This document shows positions 1 through 7,449 of a stretch of DNA of 18,007 bases, in pieces. The stretch comes from CAZDHT01 sp964505325. GTDB taxonomy: Bacteria; Planctomycetota; PUPC01. Position 1 is the stretch's first letter, and each line of letters begins with the position of its first letter. The notes below the pieces were generated by a model, which was not told the DNA's origin, ran no database searches, and saw only the letters and a program-made list of their open reading frames with translations. The stretch lies in assembly GCA_964505325.1 (NCBI GenBank), contig CAZDHT010000085.1:1-18007 (forward strand). The letters run 5' to 3'. Made by a program: the position numbers and the translations under genes.

Positions 1-40
1 GCCAGCGGCACGAACACCGATTTCGATGCCTGAAGCTACA

Positions 41-910
41 CTAACGCGGGCTGCGCCGCTCGTCGCCGATGGCGGTCAAGCCCCTCAAGACCCACCGGTT
101 GAGCAGCACAAAGGCGAGCATGATCGGCAACAGCGCCGAGATGACAATGATCATGATGTCGTTCCACATCAGGCCGCGGAAATCGGCCATCAACCGGCCG
201 AGCAGGATCGCGACCGTGTAGTTCTCTGGCGAATCGACCACCGCGTGCGGCAGCACGAACGAATTCCAGGTCGAGATGAACTGAAGCACCGTCAGAGTCG
301 CCACGGACGGCCACACCGACGGCAGGACCACGCGGAACAGGACGCCGAACTCCGACAGGCCGTCCAGCCTCGCCGAATCGATCAGGCCGTCGGGGACGGC
401 CGAGATCGCGTGACGCATGTAGAAGATGCCGAACCCCGTGACGCAGAACGGCAGGATCAGCGCCAGTATCGTGTCGTAGATGCGCATGGCAACCGTCAGG
501 CGGAACAGCGGCATCATCAGGATCACCGTCGGCACAGCCATCGAGGCGAGCACCAGATCGAACAGCGCCGCCTTGCCGGGAAACTGCTTCTTGGCAAACG
601 CATAGCCCGCCATCGAGCTGATCACGACGCCGAGCAGCGCGCAGGTCAGGCTGACGACCATGCTGTTCCTCGCCGCCACTCGCAGCGGCCGGGGATCAAC
701 CTGGACCTCCCGTCGCACGGCTTCCTCGGGAAGCTGCCGCTTGGTCAGGAGATAGTAGTACGCGGCGTCGACCCGGGACCTCGGCTTCTGGGCGGTCCAG
801 ATCATGAAGACGAAGGGGAGGAGCGTGATCGCCGCGAAGAGCCAGATCAACGCCGCGGACCACCAGCGGCCGGTCCGGCGAGCAGGCCTGTGCGTGCGTT
901 GTGCGCTCAC
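41..910 (-). CDS. Carbohydrate ABC transporter permease, MalG type
   Basis: Inner-membrane permease subunit of a sugar importer (binding-protein-dependent transport family 1), 289 residues, a usual MalG-type length. About six hydrophobic segments are visible, the first at about residues 17-38. The cytoplasmic EAA loop that docks the ATPase is clear at about 178-197: it begins DSARLDGLSEFG and ends VVLP. The reading frame stays open upstream to 1303, but that extension is arginine/proline-rich and overlaps the MalF-type gene. I therefore place the start at the GTG at 908-910, which overlaps the TGA of the upstream permease (907-909) in a GTGA arrangement typical of translational coupling. It is the third gene of the binding protein-MalF-MalG operon. 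No ATPase gene follows in the 40 bases left in the window, so the ATPase is either farther on or shared with other importers. The substrate cannot be read from the sequence; a sugar or oligosaccharide is inferred from the family. Confidence 0.9.
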   Translation of the reverse strand: MSAQRTHRPARRTGRWWSAALIWLFAAITLLPFVFMIWTAQKPRSRVDAAYYYLLTKRQLPEEAVRREVQVDPRPLRVAARNSMVVSLTCALLGVVISSMAGYAFAKKQFPGKAALFDLVLASMAVPTVILMMPLFRLTVAMRIYDTILALILPFCVTGFGIFYMRHAISAVPDGLIDSARLDGLSEFGVLFRVVLPSVWPSVATLTVLQFISTWNSFVLPHAVVDSPENYTVAILLGRLMADFRGLMWNDIMIIVISALLPIMLAFVLLNRWVLRGLTAIGDERRSPR

Positions 911-1827
911 GACCAATCGAGCCTCTTGTTCAGCAGGCGGTTCTGGAGCAGGATCACCACGACCGTCACGGCGAACAGGACGACGGACAGCGCCGCGGCG
1001 CGGCCCCAGTCCCCGTCGAAATAGACGCGGCGATGCACGAGGAACCCGAGGTTCACGGTCCAGTTCGCCGGTCCACCGTCCTCCGTCATCACATAGATCT
1101 CCTGAAAGACATTCTGCACGTTGATGATGAGCATGATCAGGCACAGCCCGAGCGTGCCCAGGCACATGGGCAGCGTGACAAAGGCGAACGTCTGGGACTT
1201 CGAGGCGCCGTCGACGCGGGCGAGGTCGTACGTCGCCTGCGGGATGCGGCCCAGCGCCGAAAGAAGGATCAGTGCGAAGAACCCGGTGTCCCGCCACACG
1301 CACATCAGGGCGATACAGGGCATGGCAAGGTACGGCTCCGCCAGCCAGCCGGCCCAGCCGGGGCCGTGCTCGAATCCCAGGATGCGCAGGACAAGATCGA
1401 TTGAGCCGCGGTAAGGCATGTACGCGGCGCGCCAGATCAAGGCCGCCCCCACGGCCGGGATGAGACAGGGCGAGCAGAAGATCGCCTTCAGGAACGGCCG
1501 GGAGATGACCCGCCGCCGCAACAGGACGGCAACCGCGCCCGCGGCCAGTAACGTGAGGGGAATGTAGACGATGCTGAAGTACGCGGTGTTGAGAATGCTC
1601 CGCCAGACGGCCGCGCTCGAGATGACCTGCCGGTAGTGCGAAAGGGCGATGCTCCTCGCCGTGCCGGTGATCGGGTCGTAGTTCGTCACACTGGTCGAGA
1701 TCAGCCAGATAACCGGGTAGAGGAAGAAGAGCCCCAGAAAGACCAGCGCGGGCGCCAGCAGGAAGTAGGCTTCCAGATGCCGCGTGCGCGGCTTGAGAAG
1801 TTCGGGCTCGGAGTACGATTTGGCCAC
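907..1827 (-). CDS. Carbohydrate ABC transporter permease, MalF type
   Basis: Second permease subunit of the sugar importer, 306 residues from the chosen start. A hydrophobic first helix at about residues 21-46 is followed by the usual periplasmic stretch (SVTNYDP) and further helices. The EAA docking loop is at about 200-220 (YDLARVDGASKSQ, ending TLP). The frame is open to a possible start at 1881, but that start would lie inside the binding-protein gene. The GTG at 1825-1827 leaves 19 bases after the binding-protein stop (1847-1849) and starts just before the family homology, so I prefer it; the Shine-Dalgarno sequence for it is weak (GGGA, rather distant). It pairs with the downstream MalG-type gene, whose GTG overlaps its stop codon. 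Family and role are secure; the exact start is not. Confidence 0.9.
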   Translation of the reverse strand: MAKSYSEPELLKPRTRHLEAYFLLAPALVFLGLFFLYPVIWLISTSVTNYDPITGTARSIALSHYRQVISSAAVWRSILNTAYFSIVYIPLTLLAAGAVAVLLRRRVISRPFLKAIFCSPCLIPAVGAALIWRAAYMPYRGSIDLVLRILGFEHGPGWAGWLAEPYLAMPCIALMCVWRDTGFFALILLSALGRIPQATYDLARVDGASKSQTFAFVTLPMCLGTLGLCLIMLIINVQNVFQEIYVMTEDGGPANWTVNLGFLVHRRVYFDGDWGRAAALSVVLFAVTVVVILLQNRLLNKRLDWS

Positions 1828-1846
1828 GGGTCGGAGAGGTCCCTGT

Positions 1847-3256
1847 TCAGTGCCGAGAGATGACGTACGCCACGACCACAAACACGAGCAAGCCCACCAG
1901 GCTCATGCCCAACGTCACCGTGGCCGAGGGGTGCCCGATGTCGGTGTACAGGCACGACAGCGCCCGGTCGCCCTTCTCGTAAGCCACGCCGACCGCTTTG
2001 GCGACCCCGCGCTCGTCGTCAAGGGGGATCAGGATCGAATGGATCGCCCCGATCCAGTCCTTCGAGCACTTCCCCTCCCAGATCAACGACGGGACGACCG
2101 GGATCGCGTCGCGCACGCTCTCGGCAAACGCGCGAAGCCGCGGCCGGCGCGCATACCGGTCGCCTGCCAGCAGCTCGCGCCGGATCGAGAGCGCAGAGGT
2201 GCAGCCGTCGACCCCCTTCGCGACCATCTCCTGCGCCGTGCGGCCCGCGAGGAACTTCAGCAGCTTCACCGCCGCGTCCCTCCGAGCCCCCTCGACGAAG
2301 GCCGGGATCGAGGCGAGGCGGAACTCCACGCAGCACCGGTCTCGGCCGTCGGCCGGCCTCGGAACCCGCCCGACGCCGATCTCGAATTGGCGTGGAGCAT
2401 CCGGCCCAAGGCACAGTCCGCTTGGGCCGGAGATGACCATTGCGGCGCGGCCGGCACGGAACTGACCGAGGGCCCGCGCGTCGTCGCTGACCACGCACTC
2501 GGGGGGTGAAAACTCCTGGAGTTCGAGCAGGAGGCTCATGACTCGCTGCCCTTGCCCCCGGTCCGGGTTGAAGATCCAGCGCATTTGCCTTTCGTGAAAC
2601 AGAAGCAGTCCTTCGCCGAGTTGCGCCACGAACGTCGCGAAGTGCTTGCCGAGGTCCGGCGAGAGCTTGCCGGCCAACGCGAGGCCGTACACGTCGGCCT
2701 TCCCGTCGCCATCCGTGTCGCGGGTCAGCTTCTTTGCCGTGTCGACAAACTCCCGCCAGGTCTGCGGCGGCTTGTCGTCCGGCAGCCCGCCCTCGCGAAA
2801 TGCCGCCCGGTTATACAACAGCAGCTTAGGCCGCGCGGCCCAGGGGACGGCGTAGAGCTCGTCGCCCCAATGGCCGAGGTGCCAGGCGCTCGGTTCGCAT
2901 TCCCGGCCAATGGAAATGAGGTCCGCGGCGGTAAGCTGCTTGACGGCGCCGCGCCGCGCCAGGATGCCCACCTCGCCGGCGTCCAGCTCGACCACGTCAG
3001 CCGCCCGCCGCGCGATGATGTGCCGCGTCAGATGCTCTAGCGTCGGCCGAGCCCCGACCAGGGCCACCTGTACCTCCGAGTGCCTCCCGTTGAACTCCGC
3101 CAGGATTGCCTCCAGAAGCTTGTACTCGTGGGAGCCCGGCTTGGCCAGTGTGTGGAACCTGAGTTCCGTGACCTTTCCCGAATCGTTGCAGCCCTGCCAT
3201 CCGGCCGCAAGCAAGGCGAAAAGGGCCAAGTGTGCCAGTCTTCGAGATCGGCGCAT
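1847..3256 (-). CDS. Extracellular sugar-binding protein of ABC importer (family 1), with C-terminal membrane helix
   Basis: Solute-binding protein of 469 residues that would capture a sugar outside the inner membrane and deliver it to the two permeases encoded downstream. The N-terminus has an Arg-rich start (RRSRR), a hydrophobic core and a Cys at residue 23 preceded by WQG, a poor but possible lipobox. Family features include the early strand LRFHTLAKPGSHEY, the hinge-region stretch YAVPWAARPKLLLYN, TWREFVDTAKKL, and a DTDGDGKADVYG loop often seen in this family. Unusually, the protein ends in a strongly hydrophobic segment at about 448-466 (LVGLLVFVVVAYV) followed by ISRH, which looks like a second membrane anchor. 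The ATG at 3254-3256 has a good Shine-Dalgarno (GAGGAG) six bases upstream, and a strong promoter lies at 3298-3326. It is first gene of the importer operon. The substrate is unknown. Confidence 0.9.
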   Translation of the reverse strand: MRRSRRLAHLALFALLAAGWQGCNDSGKVTELRFHTLAKPGSHEYKLLEAILAEFNGRHSEVQVALVGARPTLEHLTRHIIARRAADVVELDAGEVGILARRGAVKQLTAADLISIGRECEPSAWHLGHWGDELYAVPWAARPKLLLYNRAAFREGGLPDDKPPQTWREFVDTAKKLTRDTDGDGKADVYGLALAGKLSPDLGKHFATFVAQLGEGLLLFHERQMRWIFNPDRGQGQRVMSLLLELQEFSPPECVVSDDARALGQFRAGRAAMVISGPSGLCLGPDAPRQFEIGVGRVPRPADGRDRCCVEFRLASIPAFVEGARRDAAVKLLKFLAGRTAQEMVAKGVDGCTSALSIRRELLAGDRYARRPRLRAFAESVRDAIPVVPSLIWEGKCSKDWIGAIHSILIPLDDERGVAKAVGVAYEKGDRALSCLYTDIGHPSATVTLGMSLVGLLVFVVVAYVISRH

Positions 3257-3297
3257 GGTCTCCTCGCGGCAGCACGAGCCGTAACGACGGTGATTTC

Positions 3298-3326
3298 ATG
3301 GTAGGCCCGCGCGCCAGACCTGTCAA
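3298..3326 (-). promoter_or_regulatory. Sigma70-type promoter for the ABC importer operon
   Basis: Read on the minus strand, TTGACA (3321-3326) is separated by 17 bases from TACCAT (3298-3303): a perfect -35 and a good -10 at ideal spacing. Transcription would begin near 3291, giving a leader of about 35 bases before the ATG at 3256. It is back-to-back with the def promoter; the two -35 boxes are only 19 bases apart, so a regulator binding between them could affect both. This is a motif match only. Confidence 0.75.
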
Positions 3327-3345
3327 TTGCGCGTTCCACTTTGTC

Positions 3346-3373
3346 TTGACCACAGCGCCTGGTCGGATACAAT
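3346..3373 (+). promoter_or_regulatory. Sigma70-type promoter for def
   Basis: TTGACC (3346-3351), a 16-base spacer and TACAAT (3368-3373). The predicted start of transcription is near 3380, leaving about 29 bases to the def start codon, including a GGAAACGGA purine-rich stretch that can serve as ribosome-binding site. Confidence 0.75.
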
Positions 3374-3408
3374 ACCGGTGGCCAAGAGATACCGGAAACG
3401 GATGAGCG

Positions 3409-3915
3409 ATGCTGAAGGTCCGAACCTATCCCGATGCCGTGCTGAGCCACCGGGCGGCGCCGGTCAAGCGCATCGATCGGGAGTTCCTCCGGCTGGTCAA
3501 CGAGATGTTCGACACGATGTACCGCGAGAAGGGCGTCGGCCTGGCGGCGCCGCAGGTCGGCGAGAGCCTTCAGGTGTGCGTCGTCAACTGCACCGGCAAG
3601 AAGGACGGCGAACTGGTGCTGGTCAATCCGGCCATCATCGAGTCGAGCGGCGAGGTAAGCGACGAAGAGGGCTGCCTCAGCGTGCCGGGCATCCGGTCCG
3701 ACGTCATCCGGGCCGAGCGGGTCAAGGTCCGCGGCTACGACCAGAACGGTAACGAGATCGAGGTCACGGCTGACGGGCTCCAGGCCCGCTGCCTCCAGCA
3801 TGAACTCGACCACCTCAACGGGCGGCTCTTCGTCGATCGGCTGGGCGAGGCCGCGCGCATGGTGATCCGGCCCGGCCTCAAAGCGCTGGAAGAGCAACAC
3901 AAGAAGCAGGCCTGA
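3409..3915 (+). CDS. def: Peptide deformylase
   Basis: Removes the N-formyl group from nascent proteins; a cytoplasmic metalloenzyme (usually Fe2+). All three signature motifs are present in order: GVGLAAPQ at residues 42-49, EEGCLS at 86-91 with the metal-ligand Cys89, and HELDH at 131-135 with the two metal-binding His and the catalytic Glu132. At 168 residues it matches the usual bacterial length. The ATG at 3409 follows a purine-rich GGAAACGGA, and a promoter lies at 3346-3373. The common neighbour fmt (methionyl-tRNA formyltransferase) is not next to it. The next gene on the same strand starts 65 bases later and appears to have its own promoter. Confidence 0.97.
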   Translation: MLKVRTYPDAVLSHRAAPVKRIDREFLRLVNEMFDTMYREKGVGLAAPQVGESLQVCVVNCTGKKDGELVLVNPAIIESSGEVSDEEGCLSVPGIRSDVIRAERVKVRGYDQNGNEIEVTADGLQARCLQHELDHLNGRLFVDRLGEAARMVIRPGLKALEEQHKKQA

Positions 3916-3943
3916 GAGTTGATGTCCCGATTGCGCGGATCAC

Positions 3944-3973
3944 TTGTCTATTCGCCCTCGCTTTCCCTATAAT
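3944..3973 (+). promoter_or_regulatory. Promoter immediately upstream of the vWA membrane protein gene (possible leaderless start)
   Basis: TTGTCT (3944-3949), an 18-base spacer and a perfect TATAAT (3968-3973). With the usual 6-7 base distance, transcription would begin at about 3980-3981, exactly at the GTG (3981-3983) chosen as the start codon. No Shine-Dalgarno sequence lies in the few bases between (pyrimidine-rich CGTCCCC). Confidence 0.65.
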
Positions 3974-3980
3974 CGTCCCC

Positions 3981-6503
3981 GTGACCAGACTGCACCTCGG
4001 GCCCAATACGGAGCTGCTGATCGCGGAGCGCGCTCTCGGCGTGCCCGCGTTGGTGCTCGGGCTCGCGGCGGGGCTTGACTTCTTCTTCTGGCTGAGAGCG
4101 CGGTCGGGGGTCCAGTCGCTGCCGGGTCGTATCGTCCTGTTCGCGGCATCGCTGCTGGGCGGCGTGGTGGTGGTCGGCGGCTTGATCTCGGCCGCCGGGC
4201 TCATCAATCCCCTCTTCGGCTGGGTGTGCGCCGGGCTGGCGCTCGTCGCGGTTGTTTTCGCGTCGTACTTCTGGGGGACTCGGGGCGCGACCGCCGGCGG
4301 CGCCGTCTTGCTGCTCGTGCTGCGCCTGCTGGCCATCGCGATACTGGTCCTGCTCTACTTCGAGCCGACCCTGAAGTTCGTCCGGCGCGACGTGCACCGC
4401 TCGAAGCTGCTGGTGCTGGTCGACGGCTCGGGCAGCATGAAGATTGACGACGGGCCCAGCAAGCTCACCCGGCTGGACTGGGTCAAGTCCGAGCTCCTTG
4501 GCAAGGCCGGTGTTCTCGCACGGCTGGAGGAAGATTTCGAGGTCGAGTTGTACTCGTTCTCCGAAACACTCGAACCCGAGACCGAGCGTTTTGCCGACCT
4601 TGAGCCGGTGGGCCAGTCCACGACCTTTGCGTCCACGGTCGGTGAGGCGTGCGCGAAATGCGACAAGCTCACCACGACGGGAGCGCTGGTCTTCTCGGAC
4701 GGCATCGACAACTCGGGCCACGACCCGGTCGACAAGATCGCTCGGGCGGGCCTGCCCGTGTTCCCCGTCGCCGTGGGCAGCAAGCTGCGCGAGAAGGGCG
4801 ACTTCAAAGACATCGCCGTGACCCGTGTCGACTACGAGCGCTACGTCGCGGCCGACAACAAGACGGAGATCACCGCGCACATCGAGGGAGTCGGATTGAA
4901 CGGACGCCACGTGGACGTGGTTTTCAAATTCGGCGGCAAGGCGAAGGATACTCAGACGCTTGTGCTGGACGATTTCCCCGGCACGCAGTCGGTCAAGCTC
5001 ACGTTCACCCCCACCAAGCCGAAGGATGACAAGCCGGTCAAGTGCTCGGTCTCGGCCACCGAAGATCCCGACGAGCGCATCAAGGACAACAACAAGAAAG
5101 AGTTCGACGTGATCGTGACCGAGCCGGCAATCAAGGTGCTGTTGGTGGAGGGCGTGGTCCGCTGGGAGTACAAGTACTTGCTGCGCACGCTCCAGATGGA
5201 CCCGAACGTGTCCCTGGTGGCGCTGGTGCAGGTGCGGCGCGGCGTGTTCAATCAGCAGGGCACCGTGAAGGACATCAAGCTCACCGGGTTCCCCAGCGAC
5301 TACGATACGCTGAAGAAGTTCAACGTGCTGATATTCGGGGACATCCACCGGAGCTTCTTCACCACGTCGCAACTGAAGAACGTCCAGAAGCTGGTCGAGT
5401 CGGGCGGCGGGTTCGTGATGACCGGAGGGTATTCGACGCTCGGGCCGGGCAAGTACGAAAGCACTCCCATCGAGGAAATCCTGCCCGTCAACCTCGGCCA
5501 CGGGGACACCCGGGGCGAAGACATGGGGCAGGAGAAGAGCCCGTTCAAGCCGAAGCTCACGCCGGACGGTGTCGTGCATCCCATCTTCTCCGGCATCACG
5601 CCGTTCTTTGCCACGGCGAAGCACCCGGCGCCCCCGCACATGCCGCCCCTGCTGGGATGCACCCGCGTCGGATCGGTCAAACCGGGCGCGACCACGCTGG
5701 CCGTCCACCCCGGCCGCACGGGGCCCGACGGCAAGCCGCTGGTCATCGCTGCGGTCCAGCGATACGGCCGCGGCCGGACAATGGTGTTCCCCTCCGACAC
5801 GACTTGGAAGTGGTACCTGGGACTGCGCGGCCTGGGCAGAGACACCCCCTACATTCGGTTCTGGGGCCAGGCGCTGCGCTGGCTCGCCGGCCAGGAAGTC
5901 AAGGAGAGCGAGAAGGAAGGACTCACCGTGTACACCGACCGGCGCTACTATGAGCCGGGCGCCACCGTCCGCATCTACGCCCGCGTCCGCGACAAAGAAG
6001 GCCAGGCGACCAACCAGGCCAACGTCACGGCCGTCCTCACCGGGCCCACGGGAGCGGTGACCCGGCGGCAGGTGCCCTACATCCCCGGGTCGACGGGGAA
6101 GTACGAGGTCGACTACGATCCGCCGTCGCCCGGGAAGTACGACATGCTGGTCAAGGCCGAGACGCTCGACGGGCCGATCGGTGAAGCGCTGCGCCTGGAG
6201 TTTCGGGTGGGCCGGCCCAACCTCGAATTCGACAGGCTCGACCTGAACGATGAGCTGCTCAAGCGGCTGGCCGACAAGACCAAGGGGCGGTATGTGACGA
6301 TGGTCGGCCTGAACAACTTCGTCGCTCGGCTGAAGAGCACCGAGCAGGCGGACAGCACCATCAAGAGCGTCGACGTGTGGAGCGACAGCACGCTCCAGGT
6401 CTTCGGCCAGGGCATCTCGCTCTATCTGCTGGCGGCGTTCCTCGTCTTCTCCGCTCTGGTCACCACCGAGTGGGTCCTGCGCAAGCGGAGGCAACTGATC
6501 TGA
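3981..6503 (+). CDS. Membrane protein with von Willebrand factor A domain and glutamine-amidotransferase-like domain
   Basis: An 840-residue membrane protein of a type common in Planctomycetota; its cellular role is not known. Four hydrophobic segments lie near the N-terminus (about 20-38, 50-75, 79-97 and 106-127). A vWA domain follows at about 141-265, with an intact metal-ion (MIDAS) DGSGS at 148-152, a likely Thr in QSTTFAST and the later Asp in VFSDG (240). An Ig-like beta region (about 280-378) comes next, then an amidotransferase-like fold from about 384, including VLLVEGVVRWEYK and the ESGGGFVMTGGYSTLG strand-turn. No Cys stands at the nucleophile position, so enzymatic activity is unlikely. 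A second beta region precedes a C-terminal helix (about 812-830) and a basic tail RKRRQ. The layout resembles BatA/BatB-like Asp/Glu-anchored vWA proteins, with metal-dependent binding of a partner outside the membrane as an inference. The GTG start has no Shine-Dalgarno; see the adjacent promoter. It converges with the next gene, 12 bases away. Confidence 0.85.
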   Translation: MTRLHLGPNTELLIAERALGVPALVLGLAAGLDFFFWLRARSGVQSLPGRIVLFAASLLGGVVVVGGLISAAGLINPLFGWVCAGLALVAVVFASYFWGTRGATAGGAVLLLVLRLLAIAILVLLYFEPTLKFVRRDVHRSKLLVLVDGSGSMKIDDGPSKLTRLDWVKSELLGKAGVLARLEEDFEVELYSFSETLEPETERFADLEPVGQSTTFASTVGEACAKCDKLTTTGALVFSDGIDNSGHDPVDKIARAGLPVFPVAVGSKLREKGDFKDIAVTRVDYERYVAADNKTEITAHIEGVGLNGRHVDVVFKFGGKAKDTQTLVLDDFPGTQSVKLTFTPTKPKDDKPVKCSVSATEDPDERIKDNNKKEFDVIVTEPAIKVLLVEGVVRWEYKYLLRTLQMDPNVSLVALVQVRRGVFNQQGTVKDIKLTGFPSDYDTLKKFNVLIFGDIHRSFFTTSQLKNVQKLVESGGGFVMTGGYSTLGPGKYESTPIEEILPVNLGHGDTRGEDMGQEKSPFKPKLTPDGVVHPIFSGITPFFATAKHPAPPHMPPLLGCTRVGSVKPGATTLAVHPGRTGPDGKPLVIAAVQRYGRGRTMVFPSDTTWKWYLGLRGLGRDTPYIRFWGQALRWLAGQEVKESEKEGLTVYTDRRYYEPGATVRIYARVRDKEGQATNQANVTAVLTGPTGAVTRRQVPYIPGSTGKYEVDYDPPSPGKYDMLVKAETLDGPIGEALRLEFRVGRPNLEFDRLDLNDELLKRLADKTKGRYVTMVGLNNFVARLKSTEQADSTIKSVDVWSDSTLQVFGQGISLYLLAAFLVFSALVTTEWVLRKRRQLI

Positions 6504-6515
6504 GGCACCGCCCGG

Positions 6516-7376
6516 CTACCGACGCGCGGGGCGAATGCGGAAGATGGCGAGGATGAGCGACACCAGGATGACGCCCAGGCCGACGTAGAAGTGCCGCTCA
6601 AGCGCCTCGTTCAGCACGAACATCGCGAGCAGCGACGCGAGCACCGGCTTGAGGTAGAAGATCGACGTGCCCGCCGCGATGGGGACATGGTTGAGCCCGT
6701 AGAAATAGAGGTAATAAGCAAGCCCCGTCGCCAGCAGCGACAGGTACGCGAGCCAGCCGGCGGTTGCGACGGACTCAACCGGCCCCCACTCCCCGATCAG
6801 CGGCAGAAACAGCAGCGCGCCGACCGTGAAGATGACACCGTTGACAAACAGCGGCCCGTACCGTGCCACGTACCGCTTGGCCGCCGTCACGTAGAACGCG
6901 AAGCAGATCTGCGCACCGAACATCAGCAGGGGCGCCTGTGCGGCGCGCATGGTCGGAAGCTCGAACCCGAAGCTCACGATGAACACGCCGACGAACCCCA
7001 GCGCCACGCCGACCAGGCGCAGCCAGCTCAGTGACTCGCGCAGCACGAAGTGCGCGGCCACCGCGCAGAACACCGGGTTGATGCTGAAGATCACGGCGCC
7101 GATGGACGCGTCGAGCCCCAGCGGCCCGAGGCTGTGGTGGTAGGCCCAGAACGTGGCGGTGACGCCGATCGCGCCCAGTGCGGACAGCGCCAGGAAGTCG
7201 ATGAGGGTGACCTTGAGGAACCGGCGGGCGCTCAGGCACAGGAACATCACGCCGGGCGGCAGGAAGCGGATGAACGCCAGGAAATTGGGGTCCACCCCGC
7301 GGATGTGCACGCTGACCACTTCGACCGTGCTGTAGAAGCAGATGGTGCCGAAGATCGCAAGGTAGTAACGCATCAT
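6516..7376 (-). CDS. EamA/DMT-superfamily transporter (RhaT/YdcZ-like drug/metabolite exporter family)
   Basis: An integral membrane protein of 286 residues with about ten hydrophobic segments arranged as two EamA repeats (roughly residues 1-137 and 148-283), the standard architecture of the drug/metabolite transporter superfamily. Typical features are the early Pro/Arg-rich turn FIRFLPPG, AIGVTATFWAYHHSL and the second-repeat stretch YYLYFYGLNHVPIAAGTSIFYLKPV, which resembles the conserved 'P..A....L.PV' region. The substrate cannot be inferred. The frame begins with GTG-ATG-ATG; I choose the ATG at 7374-7376 because AGG lies seven bases upstream, but 7373 or 7379 are possible. It lies 73 bases downstream of the mscS-like gene on the same strand and may be the last gene of that unit. 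Confidence 0.85.
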   Translation of the reverse strand: MMRYYLAIFGTICFYSTVEVVSVHIRGVDPNFLAFIRFLPPGVMFLCLSARRFLKVTLIDFLALSALGAIGVTATFWAYHHSLGPLGLDASIGAVIFSINPVFCAVAAHFVLRESLSWLRLVGVALGFVGVFIVSFGFELPTMRAAQAPLLMFGAQICFAFYVTAAKRYVARYGPLFVNGVIFTVGALLFLPLIGEWGPVESVATAGWLAYLSLLATGLAYYLYFYGLNHVPIAAGTSIFYLKPVLASLLAMFVLNEALERHFYVGLGVILVSLILAIFRIRPARR

Positions 7377-7449
7377 CACAATACCTGTTGGCGCGTCAGC
7401 GTTGCCACGACGGCAATGGACCGGGCGCTCGAAACGAGAAAAGTCTCCG

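Noticed and set aside
911..1303. N-terminal extension of the MalG-type permease frame up to 1303
   Set aside because: The extension is Arg/Pro-rich, lies wholly inside the MalF-type gene, and the GTG at 910 gives the normal family length and a GTGA overlap.
3037..3900. 287-residue minus-strand frame overlapping def and the binding-protein start
   Set aside because: It is antisense to def, runs through the divergent promoters, and shows no family features.
3948..6494. 848-residue open frame on the minus strand opposite the vWA gene
   Set aside because: Composition is Arg/His/Asp/Gln-rich low-complexity typical of an antisense shadow in GC-rich DNA; the plus-strand product has clear domains.
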